Source: Xanthobacteraceae bacterium
GTDB lineage: Bacteria; Pseudomonadota; Alphaproteobacteria; Rhizobiales; Xanthobacteraceae
Direction of reading: 5' to 3'
NCBI GenBank assembly: GCA_019746355.1
Contig: JAIESC010000263.1
Location: 1-18,326 of the forward strand
Length of the DNA stretch: 18,326 bases
Each line of letters opens with the position of its first letter. The stretch's first letter is position 1. A program made the position numbers and the translations under genes. The notes beneath the pieces were generated by a model. The model saw only the letters and a program-made list of their open reading frames with translations, was not told the origin of the DNA and searched no databases. This document shows, in pieces, positions 9,016 through 15,963 of the stretch.

Positions 9016-9061
9016 CTCGATGCATGCGGGGCGGGGACTCTCCCCGCCGTCTCGCATCGAG
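9016..9061 (-). promoter_or_regulatory. Nested leader hairpin of gapR overlapping its ribosome-binding site
   Basis: An outer stem CTCGATGC/GCATCGAG (9016-9023/9054-9061) encloses an inner stem GGCGGGGA/TCCCCGCC (9030-9037/9041-9048) with a 3-nt loop. On the minus strand the outer arm runs into the GAGGAG ribosome-binding site of gapR. Folding could therefore limit translation (inference). The pairing itself is seen directly. Confidence 0.5.
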
Positions 9062-9115
9062 AATTCTGACAACCGTGCCTTTGGGGCAAGGAGACGCTGT
9101 CCCATCCCCCGTCAT

Positions 9116-9132
9116 CCACAGCCAGACTGTGG
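9116..9132 (-). terminator. Weak hairpin just after the broken solute-binding protein gene
   Basis: CCACAG (9116-9121) pairs with CTGTGG (9127-9132) around a 5-nt loop, 10 bases beyond the stop codon on the minus strand. It has no T-run, so termination is only a possibility. Confidence 0.3.
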
Positions 9133-9142
9133 GAAAGATAAT

Positions 9143-10150
9143 CTATTTGACCGCCTTCAGCGCGGCTTCGACGAACCGGTTGTCGTAGGTCGCGGGCATG
9201 TCGATCCTGGCGGCCGCGATCGCCGGGTCGAACCGCGCCATCGCCTTCAGCACATTGGCCGGTGCGTCCGGCGGCATCAGCCCGTCGGGCGAGAAGCTCG
9301 GCAGGTTGCTCTCCAGCGCCTTGCGGTAGACGGCCGGATTGCCCTGGTAGAACTCGGCCGGAAGCTTCGCGACGATCTCATCGGACGACGCCTTCCGCAT
9401 CCAATCGAGCGTGCGGACCATCGCCCTGCGATGGCCTCCGCGTTCTTCGGGTTCTTCTGCAAGAAGGCCACCGGCGCGTGGAGGCTGCCCGAGGCATCGT
9501 CGCCACCATAGACGGCACGGGTGCCCTCGGCGTTGCGGCTGTCGATGGCGACGACGATGTCGCCGGCCATGGTGAGCTCGGTGATGGCAAGATCGAGATT
9601 GGCGATCGCGTAGAGCTCGTTCGTGCGCCTCATGCCGGCGACAGCGACCGCCCCGGCCCCGACCGTCACCGGCGTCACGTCGTCGGGCTTGAGCCCCGCC
9701 TTCTCCAGAATGAGGTTCAGGAACGTCTGCGTCGCAGAGCCCGGGCCGGTGATGCCGATCTTCTGGCCCTTGAGGTCGGCCGGTGACTTGTACCCTGCGG
9801 CATGTGCCTTGGAGATGCCGAGGATATTCTGCGGATAGCGGCCGAACAGCACGATGCTCTGCATCGGCTGGCTCTTGGCCTGCATCCGCACGGTGTTCTC
9901 ACAGGCACCGGCGACGATGTCGGCGCTGCCGCCGACCACGGATTCCAGCGCGCGAGCCGGCGTTGAAGTGCTGCAGCTCGACGCTAACGCCGGCCTGGTC
10001 GAAATGGCCGAGCCCTTTCGCCAGCATCACCGGCAGGAAATAAAGCTGCGCCGGAGGCCCGGACACGGCGATGGTGACGGTCTTCTTTTCCTGGGCGTGG
10101 ACTGACGAGAGGGTCGCGGCAACAGCGAGAACGAAGACAAGGAAACGCAT
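9143..10150 (-). pseudogene. ABC-type solute-binding protein (NMT1/SsuA-like) with two frameshifts
   Basis: Three minus-strand frames add up to one periplasmic binding protein of about 335 residues. The first (from 10150) gives a signal peptide MRFLVFVLAVAATLSSVHAQ and VTIAVSGPPAQLYFLPVMLAKGLG. The second gives GGSADIVAGACENT...GQKIGITGPGSATQTFLN. The third gives MVRTLDWMRKASSDEIVAK to the stop at 9143. The first break is in a GC run at 9948-9954, where one lost CG pair explains the shift (expected NAGSRALESVVGG). The second is near 9424-9426, where one lost base in a short C run explains it. The shifts sum to three bases, so the first and last parts share a frame. No permease or ATPase gene is adjacent. 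The family binds sulfonates, nitrate, taurine or aromatic acids; the ligand is unknown. Sequencing error is an alternative to true decay, as both sites are low-complexity. Confidence 0.85.
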
Positions 10151-10256
10151 AGCGGCTCCATGGCGTGGGTAACATCGAAGATAGCGCACGCAGAGTCGAT
10201 GCAACGCAAAAATATCGGGCATCGCGCCGCGTCAATTCCAGGCAAGAGCGGGAGTT

Positions 10257-11084
10257 CTACCGACCGACATCGGGCGCAGTCCGGCTGGCCCCCGCGGCAA
10301 ACAGGTTCGCCGCAAGCCGCCAGACCCAGTTCTTGATTTTGACCACCGTCGGGCTTTCGAGATGAACCGGCGCCTCGGCGCGCCGGTCACATCCCGCTAC
10401 CAGGCGGGCGACCTCGATATCACCGTCGGTATAGTAGCTGTCGCCCTCACAGTTGCGTCCCCACATCGTCGGCCCGATGCCGGTCACCTCGTAACTCGCC
10501 TCGACCACCTTCGCAGCGTCGAGATCGGACATCAGCGCGGCGCGTTCCGCGTCAATGTCCGGGTCGATGTGATGGGTGATCTGGCCGGTGTCGCGGCTGA
10601 AGCCCACGCCGCGATCGAGCGTCGCCGAGCCAAGCCAGACGTTTCGCCCTTCCTGACCCTGCTCGATGACCCGCCAGAAGCGCACATGATTGCGGCGGTC
10701 CGCGCTCCGGCCGACCGGCTTCTCGAAGGCAAGATCCTCGCGGCGATCTCGAAAGTAAAGATTGCTGACCGGCGCGCTACGGTAAGGCAGGTCTAACAGC
10801 ACGCTGCCAACGATTTCGACGCTGGAACGCAACGTGATTGGATCGGCTGGATACCAGCCGGCCGCGTGCATGGCGCACAGCACCTCGGTTTTCGATCCGA
10901 CCAGTCCGACGTTGATCGGATCGCCCGGGATGCCCTCGCGGGTTCGCGTCAGCATGCTGAGACCGGATAATCCCCGCTGATGCTCATAATGACTCCAGAT
11001 CGCCGGCGCCACGACATAGGCCGCGAGCCCGTAAAGCACGGCGGCCGAGGCCAGAAGCGCAACCGCGATGGTCCGTCTGGACAT
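10257..11084 (-). CDS. Membrane-anchored LssY C-terminal domain protein
   Basis: The protein has 275 residues. One N-terminal membrane segment is present (about 5-28, IAVALLASAAVLYGLAAYVV). The LssY_C domain (PF14067) follows: DPINVGLVGSKTEVLCAMHAAGW, then DLAFEKPVG, HVRFWRV, LGSATLDRGVGFS, TGQITHHIDPDIDAER and GDSYYTDG, all characteristic blocks of the domain. In other proteins this domain is fused to a PAP2/DedA membrane part (LssY of the Legionella type I secretion locus); its biochemical role is not established. Here it stands alone behind a single anchor. The start ATG (complement at 11082-11084) gives MSRRTIAV, although the ribosome-binding site is weak. It starts 25 bp after the ThDP enzyme gene on the same strand, so the two are probably co-transcribed. 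Confidence 0.82.
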   Translation of the reverse strand: MSRRTIAVALLASAAVLYGLAAYVVAPAIWSHYEHQRGLSGLSMLTRTREGIPGDPINVGLVGSKTEVLCAMHAAGWYPADPITLRSSVEIVGSVLLDLPYRSAPVSNLYFRDRREDLAFEKPVGRSADRRNHVRFWRVIEQGQEGRNVWLGSATLDRGVGFSRDTGQITHHIDPDIDAERAALMSDLDAAKVVEASYEVTGIGPTMWGRNCEGDSYYTDGDIEVARLVAGCDRRAEAPVHLESPTVVKIKNWVWRLAANLFAAGASRTAPDVGR

Positions 11085-11109
11085 GCACGTGCGATCCGGA
11101 TTTCTCTCG

Positions 11110-12759
11110 CTAGAGTCCCGCCAGGTTGTAGCGCGAGAAGTCGCGGCCCTCCTTGACCACGAATTCGAGCAGGAACGGCGCACCGGTCTCGGTCACGCCG
11201 ACCGCCTCCTTGATGCCATCGACGATGTCGCCCGGCCTCTCCACCCGCCGCGCCGCGACGTTCAAGCCTTCGGCGACCTTGGTGTAGTTGCCGCCGACCG
11301 TCATCGAGCCGTACTTCTCGTCGGAGATCTTCAGCACGTCGCGCTCGGCGCCCATCACGCCGTTGTTGAACACCACCGTGAGGATGCCGATGCGGTTGCG
11401 CGCCGCGGTCTCGATGTCCATGCCGGTCATGCCGATGGCGGCGTCACCCATCACGTTGACGCAGAGCTTTTTCGGCTCGGCGAGCTTGGCGCCCATGGTG
11501 ATGCCGAGCCCGTAGCCGAGTTGGGTCGACTTGCCCCAGCCCATGTAGGAGCCGGCGACGGTCGGCTCCCAGAACGGCATCATCTGCTCGCGCGGGCTGC
11601 CGGAGTCGTGCGTCATGATGACGTTGTCGCGATCGACCGTCTTCATCAGGTCACGGATCACCCGATACTGGTTGAGCGGTGTCTCGTCGGAATTGAGGAA
11701 CTTGGCCCAATCGTCGAGCCAAGCCTTCTTGGCCGCGGCGACCTCTTCCTTGAGCGAGGTGAAGGCGTTGTTGCCGCCGGGGCCCTTCTGGCGCGACACC
11801 TCGGTGATCATGGCATCGAGCACCAGCGCGGCGTCGCCGACGACCGCGTGATCGGCGCGATACTCCTTGTTGATGTCGCCCGCATCGTTGGTGGAATGCA
11901 CGATGGTCTTGCCCGGCGGCACGCCCGGCCCGAACGGCGTCTTGGTGAGGCTCGAGCCGACTGCGAACACGAGATCGGCCTTGGCCATGAAATCGGTGAA
12001 CGGCTTGCCGCGTGAGCGCGTCGATGCGCCAAGCGACAGCGGGTGGTTTTCCGAGATCGCGCTCTTGCCCGGATTGGTGGTGACGACCGGCGCGGGCAGA
12101 AGCTCGGCCAGCGCGGCGAGGCGCTCGCCGGCCTCGGCGTAGTGCACGCCCTGCCCGGCCCACAGGATCGGGTTCTTGGCGGCGAGCAGCATCTGCACCG
12201 CCTTCTTGACCGCATCCGGATCGGGCGCGCTGCGCTGCACCGGCACCGGCACATAGTCGAGCGGACCTTTGAACTCGGCCTCGAACACCTCGTCCGGCAC
12301 CTCGATCAGCACCGGGCCTCCCCTGCCCGAGCGCATGGCGTGATAGGCGCGCCGCATCAGGTCGGGCAGCTCCTGCACGTTGTGGGCGAGCGCCGCCCAT
12401 TTGGTCACGGGCTTGTAGACTTCGGCGGCACGGAACGCCGGCCGTACGTATTGCTTGGCAAGCGCCAGCCCGCCGGAAACGATCAGCAGCGGCACGTTCT
12501 CGGTAAAGGCCTGCGCCACGCCTGGAAACGCGTTCTCGATGCCGGGCCCGGCCTGCGCCGCGAACACGCCGTTCTTCCTGCCGCGCCTGATGCGGCTATA
12601 GCCATCGGCGAGACCCACGCCGACGCGCTCCTGCCGGCACAGGATCGGGCGGATGTCGAGCGCCGCGCACGGCTCGATCACCTGATTGCGCGGATAGCAG
12701 GAAAGAAACTCCGTGCCCTCGCGCTTGAGGATTTCAGCGACGACGCCTGCGCCGTTCAT
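11110..12759 (-). CDS. Thiamine diphosphate-dependent enzyme, acetolactate-synthase-like
   Basis: The protein has 549 residues and the POX/ALS three-domain order. The N-terminal Pyr domain carries the cofactor-activating Glu44 (CRQERVGVGLADGYSR). A central domain covers about 185-330. The C-terminal PP domain has the ThDP/Mg motif at 438-466 (Gly-Asp439-Ala-Ala-Ile-Gly ... Asn-Asn). GDA instead of the commoner GDG occurs in this subfamily. The chemistry is likely decarboxylation or ligation of a 2-keto acid, but the substrate is not evident; it is not ilvB in context, since no ilvN lies nearby. Two ATGs lie six bases apart. The ribosome-binding site GGAGG (complement at 12767-12771) is one base from the first and seven from the second, so I start at the second (MNGAGVV). 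Downstream on the same strand are the LssY_C and broken binding-protein genes. Confidence 0.88.
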   Translation of the reverse strand: MNGAGVVAEILKREGTEFLSCYPRNQVIEPCAALDIRPILCRQERVGVGLADGYSRIRRGRKNGVFAAQAGPGIENAFPGVAQAFTENVPLLIVSGGLALAKQYVRPAFRAAEVYKPVTKWAALAHNVQELPDLMRRAYHAMRSGRGGPVLIEVPDEVFEAEFKGPLDYVPVPVQRSAPDPDAVKKAVQMLLAAKNPILWAGQGVHYAEAGERLAALAELLPAPVVTTNPGKSAISENHPLSLGASTRSRGKPFTDFMAKADLVFAVGSSLTKTPFGPGVPPGKTIVHSTNDAGDINKEYRADHAVVGDAALVLDAMITEVSRQKGPGGNNAFTSLKEEVAAAKKAWLDDWAKFLNSDETPLNQYRVIRDLMKTVDRDNVIMTHDSGSPREQMMPFWEPTVAGSYMGWGKSTQLGYGLGITMGAKLAEPKKLCVNVMGDAAIGMTGMDIETAARNRIGILTVVFNNGVMGAERDVLKISDEKYGSMTVGGNYTKVAEGLNVAARRVERPGDIVDGIKEAVGVTETGAPFLLEFVVKEGRDFSRYNLAGL

Positions 12760-12896
12760 GTGCATTCCTCCCTGGCCACCGGCTCGCCGGCTTCACCCGT
12801 TGCCAAAGTGTAGAGCGCCGCCGAGGGGCACCGGAAGCCCTCCGTTACCGCCGCCGGCATGCTAACGTCGGCAAAACAAACTGCTGGGAGGTCGCA
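12760..12896. promoter_or_regulatory. Divergent promoter region between ThDP enzyme and serine hydrolase genes
   Basis: The two genes point away from each other across 137 bp, so both promoters should lie here. Each gene has a clear ribosome-binding site at its edge (GGAGG, complement at 12767-12771; GGGAGG at 12886-12891). I could not assign -35/-10 boxes with confidence. Confidence 0.45.
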
Positions 12897-14114
12897 ATGC
12901 ACGGACGCTGGAAGACGTTCCTGATCGGTGCGCTGATGGCGCTGCCGCTCGCAGCACAGGCGCAGACGTTTCCGGGCGCCGACTGGCCGCGCAAGTCGCC
13001 CGCCGAGGCCGGCATCAATCCGCAACTGCTCAAGGACGCGGTCGATTTCGCGATCGCAAGCGAGGTCAAGAACCCGCGCGACCTGAAGCTCAATCACTAC
13101 CGGTCGTTCGGCCGCGAGCCGTTCGGCGATGCGATCGGGCCGATCAAGGACCGCGGCGACCAGACCGGCGTCATCGTCCACAAGGGCGCGATCGTCGCCG
13201 AGTGGGGCGAGCCGCAGCGCGTCGACATGACCCACAGCGTCACCAAGAGCTTCCTGTCGAGCGTCGTCGGTCTCGCCTTCGACAGCGGCATGATCCGCAA
13301 CATCCACGACGCCGCCCGCGAATATGTCGCGCCGATCCAGCTCTACAATCCGTTGCCCGTGGGCAACCGCGCCGACCGGATGCGGCAGCCGGACCTGATC
13401 GACCTGTTCGACACGCCGCACAACCGCACCATCACCTGGAACCATCTGCTGCGGCAGACCAGCGACTGGGAGGGCACGCTCTGGGGCAAGCCGGACTGGG
13501 CCGACCGCCCGAGCGACAAGTTCGACGAATGGCAGACGCGGCCGCGCAACAAGGCCGGCACCGTCTACAAATACAACGACACCCGCGTGAACGTGCTGGC
13601 GCTCGCCGCGCTCAATCTCTGGCGGAAGCCGCTGCCGCAGGTGCTCAAGGAAAAGATCATGGACCCGATTGGCGCCTCCAACACCTGGCGCTGGTTCGGC
13701 TACGACAACGCCTGGGTGGTGATCGACGGCCAGCCGGTGCAGGCGTCGACCGGCGGCGGCCACTGGGGTGGCGGCATGTTCATCAACGCCTACGACATGG
13801 CGCGCCTTGGCACTCTGACGCTGCGCCGGGGCAAGTGGGGCGACAAGCAACTGCTGTCGGAAAAATGGATCAGCATGGCGCTGACGCCGACCGGGCTGAC
13901 GTCGCCCTACGGCTTCATCAACTACCAGCTCAACACCGAGCGCAAAACGTTCCCCAGCGGCCCGGTGACCGCGTACATGCACAACGGCAACGGGCTCAAC
14001 ATGGTTTATGTCGATCCCGAGCACGATGTGGTCGCGGTGGTGCGGTGGATCGACAACAGCGCGGCCGACGGCTTCGTGAAGCGGCTGATCGCGGCGGTGG
14101 CGGCGAAGAGTTAG
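12897..14114 (+). CDS. Exported serine hydrolase, beta-lactamase (class C) fold
   Basis: The protein has 405 residues and belongs by its motifs to the PF00144 family of esterases, D-aminopeptidases and penicillin-binding-like enzymes. A signal peptide covers 1-23 (MHGRWKTFLIGALMALPLAAQAQ). The nucleophile motif SxxK is Ser114-Val-Thr-Lys117 (THSVTKSF). The second motif is at 226-228 (YND, where YxN is usual, so Asp replaces Asn). The third is probably in HNGNGLNMVYVD. The GGGHWGGGMFINAYDMARLG block is also typical of the family. GGGAGG at 12886-12891 sets ATG12897. It is periplasmic and probably hydrolyses an ester or amide; true beta-lactamase activity is not implied. It is transcribed divergently from the ThDP gene and followed by a long repeat-bearing gap. 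Confidence 0.9.
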   Translation: MHGRWKTFLIGALMALPLAAQAQTFPGADWPRKSPAEAGINPQLLKDAVDFAIASEVKNPRDLKLNHYRSFGREPFGDAIGPIKDRGDQTGVIVHKGAIVAEWGEPQRVDMTHSVTKSFLSSVVGLAFDSGMIRNIHDAAREYVAPIQLYNPLPVGNRADRMRQPDLIDLFDTPHNRTITWNHLLRQTSDWEGTLWGKPDWADRPSDKFDEWQTRPRNKAGTVYKYNDTRVNVLALAALNLWRKPLPQVLKEKIMDPIGASNTWRWFGYDNAWVVIDGQPVQASTGGGHWGGGMFINAYDMARLGTLTLRRGKWGDKQLLSEKWISMALTPTGLTSPYGFINYQLNTERKTFPSGPVTAYMHNGNGLNMVYVDPEHDVVAVVRWIDNSAADGFVKRLIAAVAAKS

Positions 14115-14245
14115 CGCCGTTTTCATTCGAACGAACTCACGCGTCGTCATGGTGCGGCGTAGATGGGGCCGCGTAGCCAACGCCATGCTGCCCGGCCGCT
14201 TCACTTTTTCGGGCTGCCGGGCTCGCCCTTTCCCTTTTTTCCGTA

Positions 14246-14262
14246 TCCCTCGAAACGAGGGA
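14246..14262. repeat. Small hairpin next to the five-way-junction element
   Basis: TCCCTCG (14246-14252) pairs with CGAGGGA (14256-14262) around AAA, two bases before the outer stem of the larger element. It is probably part of the same repeat unit (inference). Confidence 0.55.
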
Positions 14263-14263
14263 A

Positions 14264-14385
14264 TGGAGCGCCGGGAGGCGCCGGGCCCAGTGACGTAGGG
14301 CCCGGCGGACCAACGGGTCCGCCGCGCGCCTGGCAAGGCGCGCGCCCCCCAGTGACGCAGGGGGGCGGCGCCTCCCGGCGCTCCA
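14264..14385. repeat. Contiguous five-way-junction inverted-repeat element
   Basis: A perfect 18-bp outer stem (19 with the T14264-A14385 pair) joins GGAGCGCCGGGAGGCGCC (14265-14282) to its complement at 14367-14384. Inside are four hairpins in a row with no unpaired base between them. Arm 1 is GGGCCC/GGGCCC (14283-14303) with loop AGTGACGTA. Arm 2 is GGCGGACC/GGTCCGCC (14304-14323) with loop AACG. Arm 3 is GCGCGCCT/AGGCGCGC (14324-14343) with loop GGCA. Arm 4 is GCCCCCC/GGGGGGC (14344-14366) with loop AGTGACGCA. The loops of arms 1 and 4 match at 8 of 9 bases. The fold is equally possible on either strand. It lies 150 bp after the serine hydrolase gene. A dispersed palindromic repeat is the likeliest class; a structured RNA is an alternative. 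Confidence 0.8.
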
Positions 14386-14476
14386 CCAGGAACGATGCGA
14401 ACGGGGCCATGGTCTCCCCGCGTGCGGTGCGTCCCTCGCTTCGCCTGCGCCCTGCAAAGAAGCGCAAGCAAATATT

Positions 14477-14491
14477 GTTCTTGTTATGTTC
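14477..14491. promoter_or_regulatory. Exact alphaproteobacterial LexA/SOS-box consensus, GTTC-N7-GTTC
   Basis: GTTCTTGTTATGTTC matches the LexA operator known from Rhizobium, Rhodobacter and Caulobacter exactly, within an AT-rich patch (AATATTGTTC...). The nearest downstream gene on the plus strand begins 315 bp away and is a broken solute-binding protein. No SOS gene (lexA, recA, imuA or dnaE2) lies on either side. Binding is inferred from the consensus only. Confidence 0.5.
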
Positions 14492-14520
14492 TGCTGCGGA
14501 AATGTTGTCAACCCACGGCC

Positions 14521-14541
14521 AGACTCAGACTAGACTCAGAC
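14521..14541 (+). repeat. 10-bp direct repeat AGACTCAGAC, 11-bp period
   Basis: AGACTCAGAC occurs at 14521-14530 and again at 14532-14541, separated by a single T. The 11-bp period places both copies on about the same helix face. It lies 30 bp after the LexA-type box. Confidence 0.6.
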
Positions 14542-14806
14542 CCCGGCGGCGTCCCAGCTTGATTGGGGCATCTCGTCCCTGTCCCGATCCTGCTTTTCGA
14601 TTGGGGAATGATCGAGAGGACGGCGAGCCAACCGCGCAATCCGCCCAGCCCGCGCATGCAATGAACTGCGTTCCCGAGGGCATCATCGGAAATCGGAAAT
14701 TTCCCGCTTGGCCGGCACGAAGAAGCCGCCGCGCCGGCACGTCGCGCGCTACCATCGCTTCCATCCGGTCGGCAAAAGAACGACGGATTTGGGAAGGAGC
14801 GACGCC

Positions 14807-15775
14807 ATGAAACGCACACGCCTCGTTTTGCTGCTATCGATTTGCGCCGCCCTGCTCCTGCCGGTCGTGAGTGCGCGGGCGCAGACGGTCAAGAAGATCA
14901 GCGACGGTCAGGTGTCGAAGACTGCGCCGAATTGGGCGAACTTCATCGCCAGCGACAAAGGATTTTTCCGCCGCGAGGGCGTCGAGCCCGAAACCTTCTA
15001 TGTCGGCAACGTCGCCAACACCATGCAACAACTCGTCGCCGGCTCGTTCGATGTCGCGTCCTCGACTTTCGACACGGCGATCCGCGCGATTGCCAATGGC
15101 GGCAACGCCGTGATGATCGCCGGCATGGTGACCAAATATCCCTATTCCATCATGACGTCGAAAGACGTGACATCGGCCGCCGACATGAAAGGCAAACGCA
15201 TCATCCTGCCGTTCGCCAAGGACCTGCTCACCACCGTCTGGAACCGATGGCTGAGAGAACAGGGCATGCAGCCGGAAGACGTCGAGCAGGTCTACACCGG
15301 CGCCACGCCCAACCGGTTTGCGGCGCTGTCGGGGGGCAGTGTGCAGGCGGCGCCGCTGACATAGCCATGCGATTTCCGGGCCGCCGCGGGCGGCTACCGC
15401 AAGCTCGTCGACATCGGCGCCTATGGCAAGGAATACGGGTTCCTGACGGTCCTGGCACGGCCGCAGTGGCTGCGCGACAACCCTGAAACCACGCGGTCCT
15501 ATCTTAAGGCGCTGTCCGACGGCGTCGACTGGCTCTACGAGCCGGCCAATCGCGAGGAAGCGATCGCCATTCTCGTGCGAAACACCAACGTCGCGCCGGA
15601 CATCGCCAAGGAGACCTATGACTACTACATCGGCGAGTTGAAGCCCTTCAGCCGTAAGCTCGCGATTCCGGGGGCGATCGTCCCAACCACCGCGCGAACG
15701 CTGGTCGAGCTGGGCGACATCAAAGCGGAGACGACGTCGATGAAATTCACCGACTTGAGCTATCTGCCGCGCTGA
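14807..15775 (+). pseudogene. ABC-type solute-binding protein (NMT1/SsuA-like) with an in-frame amber codon
   Basis: The frame encodes 322 residues if codon 186 is read through. A signal peptide covers 1-25 (MKRTRLVLLLSICAALLLPVVSARA). The binding-protein body contains ANFIASDKGFFRREGVEPE, AGSFDVASSTFDTAI, ADMKGKRIILP, and after the stop RAAAGGYRKLVDIGAYGKEYGFLTVLARPQWL. TAG at 15362-15364 interrupts an otherwise unbroken frame, in LT-stop-PCDFRAA where family members typically have LTQPFDFRAA. A single C-to-T change of CAG explains it. AAGGAG at 14794-14799 sets ATG14807. No ABC permease or ATPase is adjacent. The truncated product would lose its second lobe. The alternatives are sequencing error or suppression of the stop codon. 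Confidence 0.88.
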
Positions 15776-15802
15776 GAGCCGATCACCGGCCCAACATTCA
15801 CG

Positions 15803-15827
15803 GCGCCGGAGTTTCGCCTTCCGGCGC
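15803..15827. terminator. Hairpin in the convergent gap after the second solute-binding protein gene
   Basis: GCGCCGGA (15803-15810) pairs with TCCGGCGC (15820-15827), an 8-bp stem with a 9-nt loop, 27 bases after the stop codon. No T-run follows on either strand. It lies between convergent genes, so it could block read-through from the left; this is inferred from position. Confidence 0.4.
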
Positions 15828-15963
15828 TGTGCTCGCGCACCTGACGGCCAACCACAACCGGGCTTCGGACGGGTTCGTATTACGGCTGATCGCGGCGAGC
15901 GAACTAAAAGCTTGGCCCTGTACCCAAATTCGAAATTGCCACCGAGCGTCCGCGCCAGCAGAG

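Larger units (their letters stand above)
14386..14806. other. Long gene-free region before the second solute-binding protein gene
   Basis: No credible gene is seen. The stretch contains the LexA-type box at 14477-14491, a 10-bp direct repeat at 14521-14541, and a short AATCGGAAATCGG-like repeat near 14688-14700. Open frames exist on both strands but none has family-like sequence, a ribosome-binding site or a sensible composition. The promoter of the binding-protein gene at 14807 should be here but could not be placed. Confidence 0.5.

Noticed and set aside
12760..12765. Upstream ATG (MHM...) as the start of the ThDP enzyme
   Set aside because: The ribosome-binding site GGAGG would be only one base away. 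The second ATG has proper 7-base spacing.
12756..14471. Minus-strand open frame running from the serine hydrolase gene through the five-way-junction element
   Set aside because: It is antisense to a clear gene and reads through a palindromic repeat. There is no domain-like sequence or ribosome-binding site.
14521..14541. Short direct repeat considered as a CRISPR remnant
   Set aside because: There are only two 10-bp units with a 1-bp spacer, and no cas genes or spacer-length units.
15362..15364. In-frame TAG as a pyrrolysine or other recoding site
   Set aside because: Nothing in the window suggests a recoding system, and the expected residue (Gln, CAG) is one transition away, so a plain nonsense mutation or sequencing error is simpler.
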